A stretch of DNA of 64,000 nt, taken from contig NZ_DAIDJE010000009.1 of NCBI RefSeq assembly GCF_027451485.1, positions 42,800 to 106,799 of the forward strand, written 5' to 3'. Made by a program: the position numbers and the translations under genes. Shown here piece after piece: positions 36,561 to 45,692 of this stretch. Under the pieces are notes generated by a model. That model saw nothing but the letters and a program-made list of their open reading frames with translations, did no database searches and was not told the origin of the DNA. Every line of letters starts with the position of its first letter. Position 1 is the first letter of the stretch. The DNA comes from Bradyrhizobium sp. (GTDB lineage: Bacteria; Pseudomonadota; Alphaproteobacteria; Rhizobiales; Xanthobacteraceae).

Positions 36561-36597
36561 AAGACGTGGATGTTCGCGACAAGCGCGGGCATGACGT
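36561..36597 (-). repeat. Half copy of the Bradyrhizobium GTCATGCCCG repeat
   Basis: AAGACGTGGATG and GGGCATGACG match the right arm of the full repeat at 46644-46739. The opposite arm is not clearly preserved. It lies in the promoter region between dciA and mutY. Confidence 0.5.
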
Positions 36598-36623
36598 GGG
36601 GAGAGTTGCGCTAAGGTTTGTGC

Positions 36624-37727
36624 ATGAGTCCGGCCCGAGCTGCAAAGAAAATCCCTCGCACCGAGACGGAACCGGTCGTCATGCGGCCGGCGCTGCTGCT
36701 CGCCTGGTACGATCGCCATCGGCGGGTACTGCCGTGGCGAGCGCCGGCGGGCGAAACGCCTGATCCGTATGCGGTCTGGCTGTCGGAAATCATGTTGCAG
36801 CAGACCACCGTCAAGGCCGTCGGCCCCTATTTTCAGAAGTTCCTGGCGCGCTGGCCCCATGTCACCGCGCTCGGGCGGGCCTCGCTCGACGACGTCCTGC
36901 GCATGTGGGCGGGCCTTGGCTATTACTCGCGGGCGCGCAACCTGCATGCCTGCGCTGTGGCGGTCTTACGTGATCATGGCGGCGTGTTCCCCGATACCGA
37001 GGAAGGTTTGCGCGCTCTGCCGGGGATCGGCCCCTACACGGCGGCGGCAATTGCCGCGATTGCCTTCGATCGCCGGACCATGCCGGTCGACGGCAATATC
37101 GAGCGCGTGGTGTCGCGGCTGTTTGCGATCGAGGAGCCGTTGCCGCAGGCGAAACCGCTGGTCCGGCAGTTCGCCGAAACCTTGCTCGGCGACACTCGCG
37201 CCGGCGACAGTGCGCAGGCGCTGATGGATCTCGGCGCCTCGATCTGCACGCCGAAGAAGCCGGCCTGCAGCCTCTGTCCGCTCGACGAATCGTGTGCGGC
37301 GCGCCTGCGCGGCGATCAGGAGACGTTTCCGCGCAAGGCGCCGAAGAAAACCGGCAAGCTGCGCCGGGGGGCGGCCTTTGTGGTCACGCGCGGCGACGAA
37401 CTCCTGGTGCGCAGCCGCCCGGAAAAAGGATTGCTCGGTGGCATGACCGAAGTGCCGGGCTCGGATTGGCGCGCGGCGCAAGATGACGAGACCGCGCTGG
37501 AACAGGCGCCGCAGCTTGGCTGCGTCACGCGCTGGAATCGCAGGCTGGGCGTGGTGACCCACGTCTTCACGCACTTTCCCCTGGAGCTTGTGGTGTATAC
37601 GGCCCAGGTACCGGCGCGCGCCCGCGCGCCAAAGGGCATGCGCTGGGTGCCGATCGCCACGCTTGACGGCGAGGCACTGCCGAATGTGATGCGCAAGGTA
37701 ATCGCGCACGGTCTCGGCAACGGCTAG
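36624..37727 (+). CDS. mutY: A/G-specific adenine glycosylase
   Basis: 367 residues from the ATG at 36624 (a TTG two codons earlier is possible). The helix-hairpin-helix glycosylase domain has the catalytic glutamate in LSEIMLQQTTV and the aspartate after LPGIGPYTAAAIAAIAF in MPVDGNIERV. The [4Fe-4S] cysteines follow C-x6-C-x2-C-x5-C in CTPKKPACSLCPLDESC. A Nudix-like C-terminal domain recognising 8-oxoguanine follows from about 235. MutY removes adenine mispaired with 8-oxoguanine. Confidence 0.96.
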   Translation: MSPARAAKKIPRTETEPVVMRPALLLAWYDRHRRVLPWRAPAGETPDPYAVWLSEIMLQQTTVKAVGPYFQKFLARWPHVTALGRASLDDVLRMWAGLGYYSRARNLHACAVAVLRDHGGVFPDTEEGLRALPGIGPYTAAAIAAIAFDRRTMPVDGNIERVVSRLFAIEEPLPQAKPLVRQFAETLLGDTRAGDSAQALMDLGASICTPKKPACSLCPLDESCAARLRGDQETFPRKAPKKTGKLRRGAAFVVTRGDELLVRSRPEKGLLGGMTEVPGSDWRAAQDDETALEQAPQLGCVTRWNRRLGVVTHVFTHFPLELVVYTAQVPARARAPKGMRWVPIATLDGEALPNVMRKVIAHGLGNG

Positions 37728-37759
37728 ATCACGCTCCCCAACTCAGGTTCAGCGCCCGG

Positions 37760-37781
37760 TGCTGACACCACGGTGTCAGCA
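37760..37781. repeat. 22-bp palindrome between mutY and thioesterase gene
   Basis: TGCTGACACC and GGTGTCAGCA are perfect complements around a two-base centre. There is no T run. It sits 36-57 bp before the thioesterase ATG and could be an operator or an mRNA hairpin. Confidence 0.5.
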
Positions 37782-37816
37782 GGCTTGGGTCAAGCTGCTG
37801 CCGATGGAGGCTTGCC

Positions 37817-38278
37817 ATGATCAAGACTGTACTCGACGATTTCCCCGTCCCGCCATCCGCCAAATTGCTTGGCTGGCGGCTGCTCGATGCCCGGCCTTGG
37901 GAAGGCTGGATCAAGGTCGGCTTCGATGGACGGCAAGAGTTCTGCAATCCGGCCGGCTTCATCCAGGGCGGCATCCTCTCGGCCATGCTGGACGACAGCA
38001 TGGGACCGGCGGTGTTCGTGACGAGCGAAGGCCGTTTCTACACCACCACCATCAGCCTGACCGTGAACTTCATCGCTCCCGCAAAGCCGGGCCCGCTGAC
38101 GGCGGAGGCGCAGGTCATCCAGATCGGCAAAAGCGTGGCCTTCATGGAAGGCAAGCTGATTGCCGATAACGGCACGGTGCTCGCAACCGCCAGCACCACC
38201 GCGCGTCTCATCGAGGCGACGCGGGCGCTCGCTCGGGAGATGCCTTTGTCCGCGGCACGATCGGCGGCTTGGCGTTGA
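37817..38278 (+). CDS. PaaI-like hotdog-fold thioesterase
   Basis: 153 residues. The hotdog thioesterase pattern is FCNPAGFIQGGILSAMLDDSMGPA, with the helix-capping glycine pair and the acidic DD in the active-site helix, followed by TISLTVNFIAPAKPGPLTAEAQV. The family hydrolyses acyl-CoA esters, often phenylacetyl-type. Its last 71 bases overlap the end of the convergent flavin monooxygenase gene, which is unusual for two genuine genes. The substrate is unknown. Confidence 0.88.
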   Translation: MIKTVLDDFPVPPSAKLLGWRLLDARPWEGWIKVGFDGRQEFCNPAGFIQGGILSAMLDDSMGPAVFVTSEGRFYTTTISLTVNFIAPAKPGPLTAEAQVIQIGKSVAFMEGKLIADNGTVLATASTTARLIEATRALAREMPLSAARSAAWR

Positions 38279-39506
38279 GCGCTTCGACCTGAAAGCCTGC
38301 GACGCGCTTGTAGTTGGCCGCAATCTCTTCGAGCTCCTGCCGCGACAGCACGTCGGTGACCTCATTGAAGCCGTCGGGCGCGCGCTCCTCAACCAGCTGC
38401 ATCACCTGTTCGGGGCCGTTGCGGCGATTGAGCAGGACAAGCTCTGATGTCGCGGGGCGGCGTTCGGCTTCGTAGGCCGCGAGCGCGGCGTGGCTCGCGC
38501 CATGCGCCTGAATTTCCCGGGTGAGCACCCGCGCATCCAGGATGGCTTGCGAGGCGCCATTGGAGCCGATCGGATACATCGGGTGCGCCGCATCGCCCAT
38601 CAGCGTGACGCGGCCGAATGTCCATTGCGGAATTGGATCTCGGTCGACCAGCGGATACTCGAAGGCATGCGAGCAGTTCTTGATCAGGCCGGGGACATCA
38701 AGCCAGTCGAATGTCCAGTCCGCAAACCACGGCAGAAACTCCTCCAGCTTTGCGGTCCGGTTATAGTCCTCCCGCCGCCACTGGTAGCTCGGCGGCATAT
38801 GCCGTTCGGCAATCCAGTTGATCTGGAACTTGCCGTTACGGTCCGGCTGCTTTGAAATCGGATAGCAGACGAACTTCAGCATTTCGTGGCCGGCCATGAT
38901 CATGGTGCGGCCGGAGAGAAACGGCTTCGCTGCCGTCACACCGCGCCAGAGGATGCGCCCGTTCCAGATCGGCGGCCCTTCATTTGGATAAAGCTTTTCC
39001 CGCGCCGCCGAGTGAATGCCGTCAGCAGCGATCAGAACGTCGCCTCCGTGGTCGCCTGCGGGCTGTCCGGTCGCCTTGTCGATGAAGCTGGCGCGAATGC
39101 CGTCAGGCGTCTCGGTCCAGTCGCGCAAGTGATGGCTCGTGAGGATATTTTCCGGGCCGAGGCGCTCGATTGCCGCATCGAGCAGGATCTGTTGCAGGGT
39201 GCCGCGATGGATCGAGAATTGCGGCCATTTGTAACCTGCCTCGAGACCGCGCGGCTCGCTCCAGATCGGCCGGCCGCGCTTGGAGAAATAGGCCAGTTCC
39301 TTGGTCGCCACGCCCGCAGCATCGAGCCGGTCGTACAAGTCCAGCTCGATCAATTCGCGAACGGCGTGCGGCAGCACGTTGATGCCGACGCCGAGCGGCT
39401 TCAATTCGGAAACGCTTTCGAAAACTTTGGCGGGAACGCCGATCTGGTGCAGGCTGAGTGCCAGTGTCAGTCCGCCGATTCCGCCACCCGAGATGAGAAC
39501 TGTCAT
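38208..39506 (-). CDS. FAD-dependent monooxygenase (PHBH-type)
   Basis: 432 residues from the ATG at 39506. The FAD-binding GxGxxG is VLISGGGIGGLTLALSLHQ, the DG motif is VLIAADGIHSAAREKL, and the GD motif is RVTLMGDAAHPMYPIGSNGA. This order identifies a class A flavoprotein hydroxylase such as salicylate or 4-hydroxybenzoate hydroxylase. The last 23 codons overlap the convergent thioesterase gene. A LysR gene lies 72 bp upstream on the same strand and may control it. The ring substrate is unknown. Confidence 0.9.
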   Translation of the reverse strand: MTVLISGGGIGGLTLALSLHQIGVPAKVFESVSELKPLGVGINVLPHAVRELIELDLYDRLDAAGVATKELAYFSKRGRPIWSEPRGLEAGYKWPQFSIHRGTLQQILLDAAIERLGPENILTSHHLRDWTETPDGIRASFIDKATGQPAGDHGGDVLIAADGIHSAAREKLYPNEGPPIWNGRILWRGVTAAKPFLSGRTMIMAGHEMLKFVCYPISKQPDRNGKFQINWIAERHMPPSYQWRREDYNRTAKLEEFLPWFADWTFDWLDVPGLIKNCSHAFEYPLVDRDPIPQWTFGRVTLMGDAAHPMYPIGSNGASQAILDARVLTREIQAHGASHAALAAYEAERRPATSELVLLNRRNGPEQVMQLVEERAPDGFNEVTDVLSRQELEEIAANYKRVAGFQVEALNAKPPIVPRTKASPERAPASPR

Positions 39507-39578
39507 GATGATCTCCCCGCAAGCGTCATCGCACGGCGTTCCTGCCTTGGGCAACAGCGAAGACAGAGGGCGCCGGAT

Positions 39579-40505
39579 TTATGGCGTCGCGCGCTGTTTG
39601 CGTGCGTCGAGCCCGCGGCCTGTCTCCAGCACCAGTTTCCGCAGCCAGATTGAGCCGGGATCGAACTGGGCACGAGTCGGATAGAACATGTGCTGCTCGT
39701 CGGTGCCGGGATCGAACGGCGGAGTCACCGTCTGCAGCGACAGCTGCTTTTCGAGCGCCGCGATCAGGCGGCGCGGCAGGAACGCCACGAGGTCGGTGCG
39801 GGCAGCGACATGCAGCGCCTCGATATAGCCGGGCACCGTCAGCGCGATCCGCCGCTCGACGCCTTTCTCGCGCAACCATGTGTCGATCAGGTCTTCGTTC
39901 TGGCCGCGGATCACAACCGCGACATGTCGGGCAGCGAGGAACGCCTCGCGCCTTCTCAATTTGGCGGCGGCCGGGTGATGGCGACGAACCGCGAGCGCAT
40001 CGCTGTCGGTATAGAGCCGCTGGCGGTGAAAGCCCGTGAAAGCATCGCCGATCGAGATCACGAGATCGATGCTGCGGGCAAACTCCGCGTGGAAGATCGC
40101 CGGTCCTCGCCAAGGCACCACGTCGATGGTGACGCCTGGCGCCTGTTTCGTCACTTTTTCCATCAAGGGCGGCATCAAGAGCTCAACGGCGAGGTCCGGC
40201 ATCATCAGACGGAAATGGCGTTCGCTGCGGCTGGCATCGAACTCATCCGGCGTGAACAGGCCGCGGACCTGATCGAGCGCCTGCGCAAGGGGGGCCCGTA
40301 AAGCCAAAGCCCGCGGCGTCAACTCCATCCGCGCGCCGGTGCGGACCAGCAGCGGATCGCCTATCAAATTGCGCAGGCGTTGCAGCGCATGGCTTGCCGC
40401 GGGCTGCGACAGGCCGATCCGCATCGCGGCGCGGCTGACGCTGGCTTCCTTGAGCAGCGCGTCGAGCGCGACCAGCAAATTGAGGTCAAGCGAATTAAAA
40501 TTCAT
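39579..40505 (-). CDS. LysR family transcriptional regulator
   Basis: 308 residues from the ATG at 40505, giving the typical start MNFNSLDLNLLVALDALL. The winged helix-turn-helix is ASVSRAAMRIGLSQPAASHALQRLRNLIGDPLLVR. The effector domain follows from about 95 and resembles the NodD/LinR-like branch. It is divergent from the SnoaL-like gene across 92 AT-rich bases and lies upstream of the monooxygenase on the same strand. Either could be its target. Confidence 0.92.
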   Translation of the reverse strand: MNFNSLDLNLLVALDALLKEASVSRAAMRIGLSQPAASHALQRLRNLIGDPLLVRTGARMELTPRALALRAPLAQALDQVRGLFTPDEFDASRSERHFRLMMPDLAVELLMPPLMEKVTKQAPGVTIDVVPWRGPAIFHAEFARSIDLVISIGDAFTGFHRQRLYTDSDALAVRRHHPAAAKLRRREAFLAARHVAVVIRGQNEDLIDTWLREKGVERRIALTVPGYIEALHVAARTDLVAFLPRRLIAALEKQLSLQTVTPPFDPGTDEQHMFYPTRAQFDPGSIWLRKLVLETGRGLDARKQRATP

Positions 40506-40597
40506 AAGACGAATATACATCATCATAACTATCGATTGGAAGAATAATACGATCGTTGCGACATGTTGGGGACCGCTCACCGACGAGAAAGGCCGTC

Positions 40598-41038
40598 ATG
40601 AACATCACCGCCAGCAACAGGAAACTGATCGAAGAGATTTTCGTCGCCGCAAGCAATCCCGATCCGGCTGCACGCGACCGCGCGCTGTTTGTCGCAAGCC
40701 TAGCCGACGATGCGACCTGGACCGTGACCGGTCAATATTCGTGGGCGCGTACCTTCACCGGCAAGCAATCGATCCTCAACGATCTGCACGGCCATGTTCG
40801 CGCCCGTCTGGCCGAACGGACCAGGACGATTGCGCATCGTTTTATTGCCGATGGCGACTACGTCGTGGTGGAAGCCAAAGGCGACAACGTCACGCGCGAA
40901 GGCGTGCGCTACGACAACGACTATTGCCTTGTGTTTCGCCTTGAGGACGGCAAGATCAGGGAGATCAGGGAATATTGCGATTCCGTGCTGACCGAACGCG
41001 CGTTGGGCAGGTTTCCGGAACAGGCTGTCGCGAGCTAA
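40598..41038 (+). CDS. SnoaL/NTF2-like protein
   Basis: 146 residues from the ATG at 40598, with GAGAAAGG ahead. The fold pattern is that of NTF2-like polyketide-cyclase/dehydratase proteins: an N-terminal helix, DATWTVTGQYSWARTFTGKQSIL, then a strand-rich half with FIADGDYVVVEAKGDN and YCLVFRLEDGKIREIREYCDS. Catalytic residues cannot be assigned. It is divergent from the LysR gene, so it is the likely direct target of that regulator. Confidence 0.87.
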   Translation: MNITASNRKLIEEIFVAASNPDPAARDRALFVASLADDATWTVTGQYSWARTFTGKQSILNDLHGHVRARLAERTRTIAHRFIADGDYVVVEAKGDNVTREGVRYDNDYCLVFRLEDGKIREIREYCDSVLTERALGRFPEQAVAS

Positions 41039-41055
41039 GCGCGGATCTGCACGGC

Positions 41056-41153
41056 GTCATTCCGGGGCGCTCGCGAAGCGGGCGGTCCCGGAAGCCGTAG
41101 TTTGTCGCGCAAGATTCCGGGGCCATGCGCTTGGGCGCGTGTCCCGGAATGAC
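41056..41153. repeat. Palindromic intergenic repeat of the GTCATTCCGGG type
   Basis: GTCATTCCGGG at 41056-41066 and CCCGGAATGAC at 41143-41153 are perfect 11-bp inverted arms around 76 bp. Repeats of this form are common between genes in Bradyrhizobium. It separates the convergent SnoaL-like and GST genes and nearly fills the gap. Confidence 0.65.
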
Positions 41154-41157
41154 AGCG

Positions 41158-41844
41158 TTAAGCCACCTTGGTCTTGAGGTGGCCGAACATGATATGGCGG
41201 GCCGCTTCGTCCATCTCGGTCTTGAAGGTGAATTTGTCCTTCAAGGCAATGGCCCGCGCGGCGGCCGGTCGCGCCGAGATTTCATCATGCAGTCGCTTCA
41301 CGTTGGGATATTTGGCGAAAACATCGTCGCCGAGCACGTACGGCGCCATCCGCGCCCAGCCCCAGAACGCCATATCGACGATCGTGTAGGTGTTGCCGAC
41401 CATGTACTTGCTTCTGGCAAGATGGTCGTCGAGAATCTTGTAGTGGCGATGCGCTTCATACTGGTAGCGGTTATGCGCGTATTCCAGGTCCTTGGGCGCG
41501 GCGTGCTTGAAATGCACCGCCTGACCTGAATAGGGGCCCAGTCCGGTCGCAATGAACATCAGCCATGAATAGAGTTGCGCGTGGTTTTGCGGCGTGTTGG
41601 CGGGCATGAACTTGCCGGTCTTTTCGCCCAGGTAGAGCAGGATCGCGTTACTGTCGAAAACGAAAATGCCGTCATCGTCGATCGCCGGCACCTTGCCATT
41701 CGGATTGACTTTCAGGAATTCCGGTTTGAACTGTTCGCCCTTGCGGGTGTCGACCGGAATGAGTTCGCAGGGCAGGCCGGTCTCTTCCAGAAACAGCGCG
41801 ACCTTGTTCGGGTTCGGCGCGCCGTTGAAATAGAATTTGAGCAT
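41158..41844 (-). CDS. Glutathione S-transferase
   Basis: 228 residues. The N-terminal thioredoxin-fold domain begins MLKFYFNGAPNPNKVALFLEE, with the cis-proline region NGKVPAIDDDGIFVFDSNAILLYLGE. The all-helical C-terminal domain follows, with the family-conserved TIVDMAFWGW. It resembles the YfcG/nu-class disulfide-bond-type GSTs. It lies convergent to the SnoaL-like gene with a palindromic repeat between them. The physiological substrate is unknown. Confidence 0.92.
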   Translation of the reverse strand: MLKFYFNGAPNPNKVALFLEETGLPCELIPVDTRKGEQFKPEFLKVNPNGKVPAIDDDGIFVFDSNAILLYLGEKTGKFMPANTPQNHAQLYSWLMFIATGLGPYSGQAVHFKHAAPKDLEYAHNRYQYEAHRHYKILDDHLARSKYMVGNTYTIVDMAFWGWARMAPYVLGDDVFAKYPNVKRLHDEISARPAAARAIALKDKFTFKTEMDEAARHIMFGHLKTKVA

Positions 41845-42201
41845 TCAGATCTCCCTTGTTGTCGCCGCGAAGCGGGGCGCGGCGCGTTGGCGGCGGAGAC
41901 TGCACAAATTCTGCGGGACAGGGCAAGCGACGAGTTTGTGAGGGGCGCGCGGAGGTGGCCCAATAATAAGGGAGTTGAACCCGGGCGTTATCAGCTTGCC
42001 AGAGGCCGTGGTGCGCCGATTACGTCAAATTTCGGCCGCGTGCCAAATGGCGGGCGGACCGCAACCGGACTCCTGCGCGGCAGTATGGATCGTTCGTCGC
42101 GCGGTCATCTTCGGTCGTGCGCCTCGCGGCCGCTTCAATTTGACTGCCTCCGCTCGACGTCGATGGCTGCGACGAGCCGCTCAATCTCCCGTAATCGCGG
42201 A
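41845..42201. other. Intergenic region without supported gene
   Basis: 357 bp upstream of the GST gene and downstream of the small secreted protein gene. It should hold the GST promoter. I found no tRNA, palindrome or short gene with a good ribosome-binding site. Confidence 0.45.
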
Positions 42202-42420
42202 TCAGAAGCACGCCCGCACCCGGCGAACCCGCCAGCCATGGCCGTCCCAGAAACGCTCCGTCACCCATTCGCAACTGCCGAAATCGTAAGGGCCGGGACC
42301 TGGATAGTCGACTGTGTCCGGCACGCTTGCGGCAACGCCACGCTTCGCGCTCGCTGGTGCCGCGGCGAGCGCGCCAGCGATCGTTGCGACCACAATGAAG
42401 GCAGCGAATATCTTCTTCAT
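42202..42420 (-). CDS. Small secreted protein of unknown function
   Basis: 72 residues. A clear signal peptide (MKKIFAAFIVVATIAGALAAAPASA) with an AxA cleavage site leaves a mature protein of about 47 residues, rich in aromatic residues and glycine and ending GWRVRRVRACF with two cysteines in all. GCAGGAGGG precedes the ATG, supporting translation. It resembles short exported proteins frequent in Bradyrhizobium; no function is known. Confidence 0.78.
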   Translation of the reverse strand: MKKIFAAFIVVATIAGALAAAPASAKRGVAASVPDTVDYPGPGPYDFGSCEWVTERFWDGHGWRVRRVRACF

Positions 42421-42766
42421 TCGAGGGCCCTCCTGCAGATGGAGCCATGGGGCGGCACCCGGTGGATGGCGGGCTGCCGCGCGACCGCCGACCGCTCAAG
42501 ACACCAGTAAATCGGTAGCCGGCGAGCCATCGTATCAGGCCAGCTGGGGGCATTGATAGGGGTTGGCCTCGGATCGCTTGTTGCAAAGTCCCGGTGTCCG
42601 TTGTGGGGCTCAAGGAGGCCTCGTCGCGCCGAACCTACGTTGACAGCATCACAGGAGCAGCATTTTAGCGCGTTCCGCGGCATCAATCCTCGTCAGATCT
42701 TTGCTCCAGCGCAAATCCCGGCCGCAGCTTTCAACATCACCTATGCGGATCGCGGAGAACTGACCC
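42421..42766. other. Divergent promoter region
   Basis: 346 bp between the small secreted protein gene and the cytochrome gene, transcribed apart. No gene or strong palindrome is visible. Both promoters should lie here. Confidence 0.45.
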
Positions 42767-43243
42767 ATGAGTACTCGTATGCTTTCCGTTATCGCCATCA
42801 CCCTTTGGCTGGTTACGATTGCCGTCGCTGGATTTTTCTTCGTTCGCGGTCAGACACGGGTGGCCCCCGACGGGCGCACGGCGATTCTGCTGGCGCCGGG
42901 CGAACGCAATCTCGTGCTCACCGAAATGCGCGGCATGCTCGCTACGGTGCAAGCTATGGTCGACGGGGTAAAAGCCGGGGACCTGAAGCAAGTCGCGCAG
43001 GCGGCGCGAGCGAGCGGCATGGCGGCGGCGGCGGACGTAAATCCGGCGCTCATGGCCAAGCTGCCGCTCGCGTTCAAGCAGCTCGGGCTCGGCGTGCACA
43101 AGCGCTTCGATGAAATCGCGACCGAAGCAGATTCGGGGGTCAGCCACGAGCAACTGCTCGGAAGCCTGGGCACGCAGCTTTCGGCCTGCGTCGCATGCCA
43201 CGCGAGCTATCGCATTGACGCGGCAGCACCGGTGGCAAAGTGA
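42767..43243 (+). CDS. Membrane-anchored cytochrome c' / c556-like protein
   Basis: 158 residues. One N-terminal helix (about 5-25) serves as an uncleaved signal-anchor. The rest is a predicted helix bundle with a single heme motif close to the C-terminus, C141-V-A-C144-H145, as in class II cytochromes c (cytochrome c' and c556). A methionine near residue 54 or 57 could be the sixth ligand, as in c556. The protein would be periplasmic. Its partner is unknown; no oxidase genes are adjacent. Confidence 0.82.
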   Translation: MSTRMLSVIAITLWLVTIAVAGFFFVRGQTRVAPDGRTAILLAPGERNLVLTEMRGMLATVQAMVDGVKAGDLKQVAQAARASGMAAAADVNPALMAKLPLAFKQLGLGVHKRFDEIATEADSGVSHEQLLGSLGTQLSACVACHASYRIDAAAPVAK

Positions 43244-43489
43244 GCGCATTAGCCGGCGGCAGTGTCAGACGGGCTCGCTGTTGAGTTGGAAAGCCTCCGA
43301 TCAGCCGGCGTCCCAATCTGGTGATGCGCGTTCGCGGCGCCGAATAACCGATGCCGCCGTGCTGGCGGCAAGACGGCCCCGCCGCTCGCCATTGCCGGGC
43401 GAGCCAAAAGCGCATGCAATCACGTCCGTTGTGCTGCTGACGCAGAAGCGAATTTGGCACCGTCAGGCGGCCGGGCCGCCTCGTCATCT

Positions 43490-44060
43490 TGTGGGCTGCG
43501 CCACAAACGCGAATCCATCCGATCGGGGCTTTCAGTTTTCGCGCGAAAATATTGCTCTTGCGCCGTCGGGCAAATCAGTGGTTCCTCTTCGCGCGTCCCG
43601 TGCTTGATCAAGAGGGGCGCTTCGCGATCGTCACGAACGTTGAGTGCGGGACGCGGTGGACGCGACAGCGCGCAAGACGAGCGCGCATGCTGCGGACGGC
43701 GAAGTCGTGTGGTTCTGGCGCCTCGACGCTGGCGTCAACCCGGCAAGAATGCTTTGGCATTCTGCCCCGGGGATGGTGACAAAAAAGCCCGATCACCAGG
43801 AAGAGCACGAAGGAAACCGTAAAACCATCGCGCAGGGAATGCCGGATCGTTGCGGCGAACCTGTGGTGACTAACTCGTGTGCTTTCTATCTTTGCGCACG
43901 AGGCTGCGGGTGCGCCTGACACCCGGCATTCCCTGCGCCCTCTGATTCCGGAGGGACAACCTGTTGGCAAAGCTCGGGCGAATTGCCGCCGCGGGGCCGC
44001 GAAGGTGCGAGTGATGCAGCCCATCCTTCGAGAGGCGCGCAAGCGCGCTCCTCGGGATGA
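43490..44060. repeat. Probable dispersed intergenic element with extended secondary structure
   Basis: The 922 bp between the cytochrome gene and ccrM contain no convincing gene: frames overlap on both strands without ribosome-binding sites or domains. Conceptual translations such as GRRECRVSGAPAASCAKIES and VGQISGSSS resemble short hypothetical proteins I have seen repeatedly in Bradyrhizobium annotations, so I take this to be a non-coding repeat often mis-called as a gene. It contains a 16-bp perfect inverted repeat. The boundaries are estimates. Confidence 0.5.
43830..43938. repeat. 16-bp perfect inverted repeat with nested hairpin
   Basis: GCGCAGGGAATGCCGG at 43830-43845 pairs with its exact complement at 43923-43938. 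Within the 77-bp spacer, CTCGTGTGC and GCGCACGAG form an inner stem with one mismatch or wobble. The folded unit is about 109 nt. Confidence 0.7.
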
Positions 44061-44165
44061 GGTCAGTGCAAGTATTAAAAAACTTCGTGGTGAGGGGCGC
44101 GGCGGATCGCCGCGCGTCTCGAACCATAAGGCCGGACACTCGGTTGTTTGGAAAGTGGAGCGTCT

Positions 44166-45318
<1,153 letters not shown>

Positions 45319-45380
45319 AGGCGACGCTGTCGGCGACGCGGGACCTAACAACCGACTGACGCCACTTTGACCGGGCAAAG

Positions 45381-45395
45381 TAAAAATCGACTTAA
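45381..45395 (-). promoter_or_regulatory. CtrA-like binding site upstream of ccrM
   Basis: On the minus strand the sequence is TTAAGTCGATTTTTA, i.e. TTAA-N7-TTTA against the CtrA consensus TTAA-N7-TTAA: one mismatch. It lies 82 bp upstream of the ccrM start. CtrA drives ccrM in Caulobacter. Confidence 0.6.
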
Positions 45396-45568
45396 CCGGC
45401 AATTCTTTCACGCCGGCGACCTCGATTAATTCGCTTTCGTGAGTTGAGTAATTTTTGAGGTTCGAAATCGCTGGGTCGGCGATAGCTGCGGAATTGCAAG
45501 GGGAATTGAGAATTGGCGTTTGCTGCCTATGTAAGGCGAGAAGTTTGCGGCCTGTTTCAAACCACCTT

Positions 45569-45591
45569 CGCTAGGCAATTTTTGCCTGGCG
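45569..45591. repeat. Strong hairpin upstream of the zinc protease gene
   Basis: CGCTAGGCAA and TTGCCTGGCG pair over ten positions with one G-T wobble around a TTT loop. It lies about 100 bp before the protease ATG. There is no T run; an operator or leader-RNA stem is possible. Confidence 0.5.
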
Positions 45592-45692
45592 GGTTATGAG
45601 ACGAGACAAAGAAAATTCTGCCGTCTTCACCCGTGTGCGGCGAGAGGGCTGCCGCAAAAGGCAACAGCAGAACGCAACGAGGAAGCCAGGCC

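Noticed and set aside
42020..42613. Minus-strand frame of 197 codons over the small secreted protein gene
   Set aside because: It lacks a domain and ribosome-binding site, whereas the 72-residue frame has a signal peptide and a strong ribosome-binding site.
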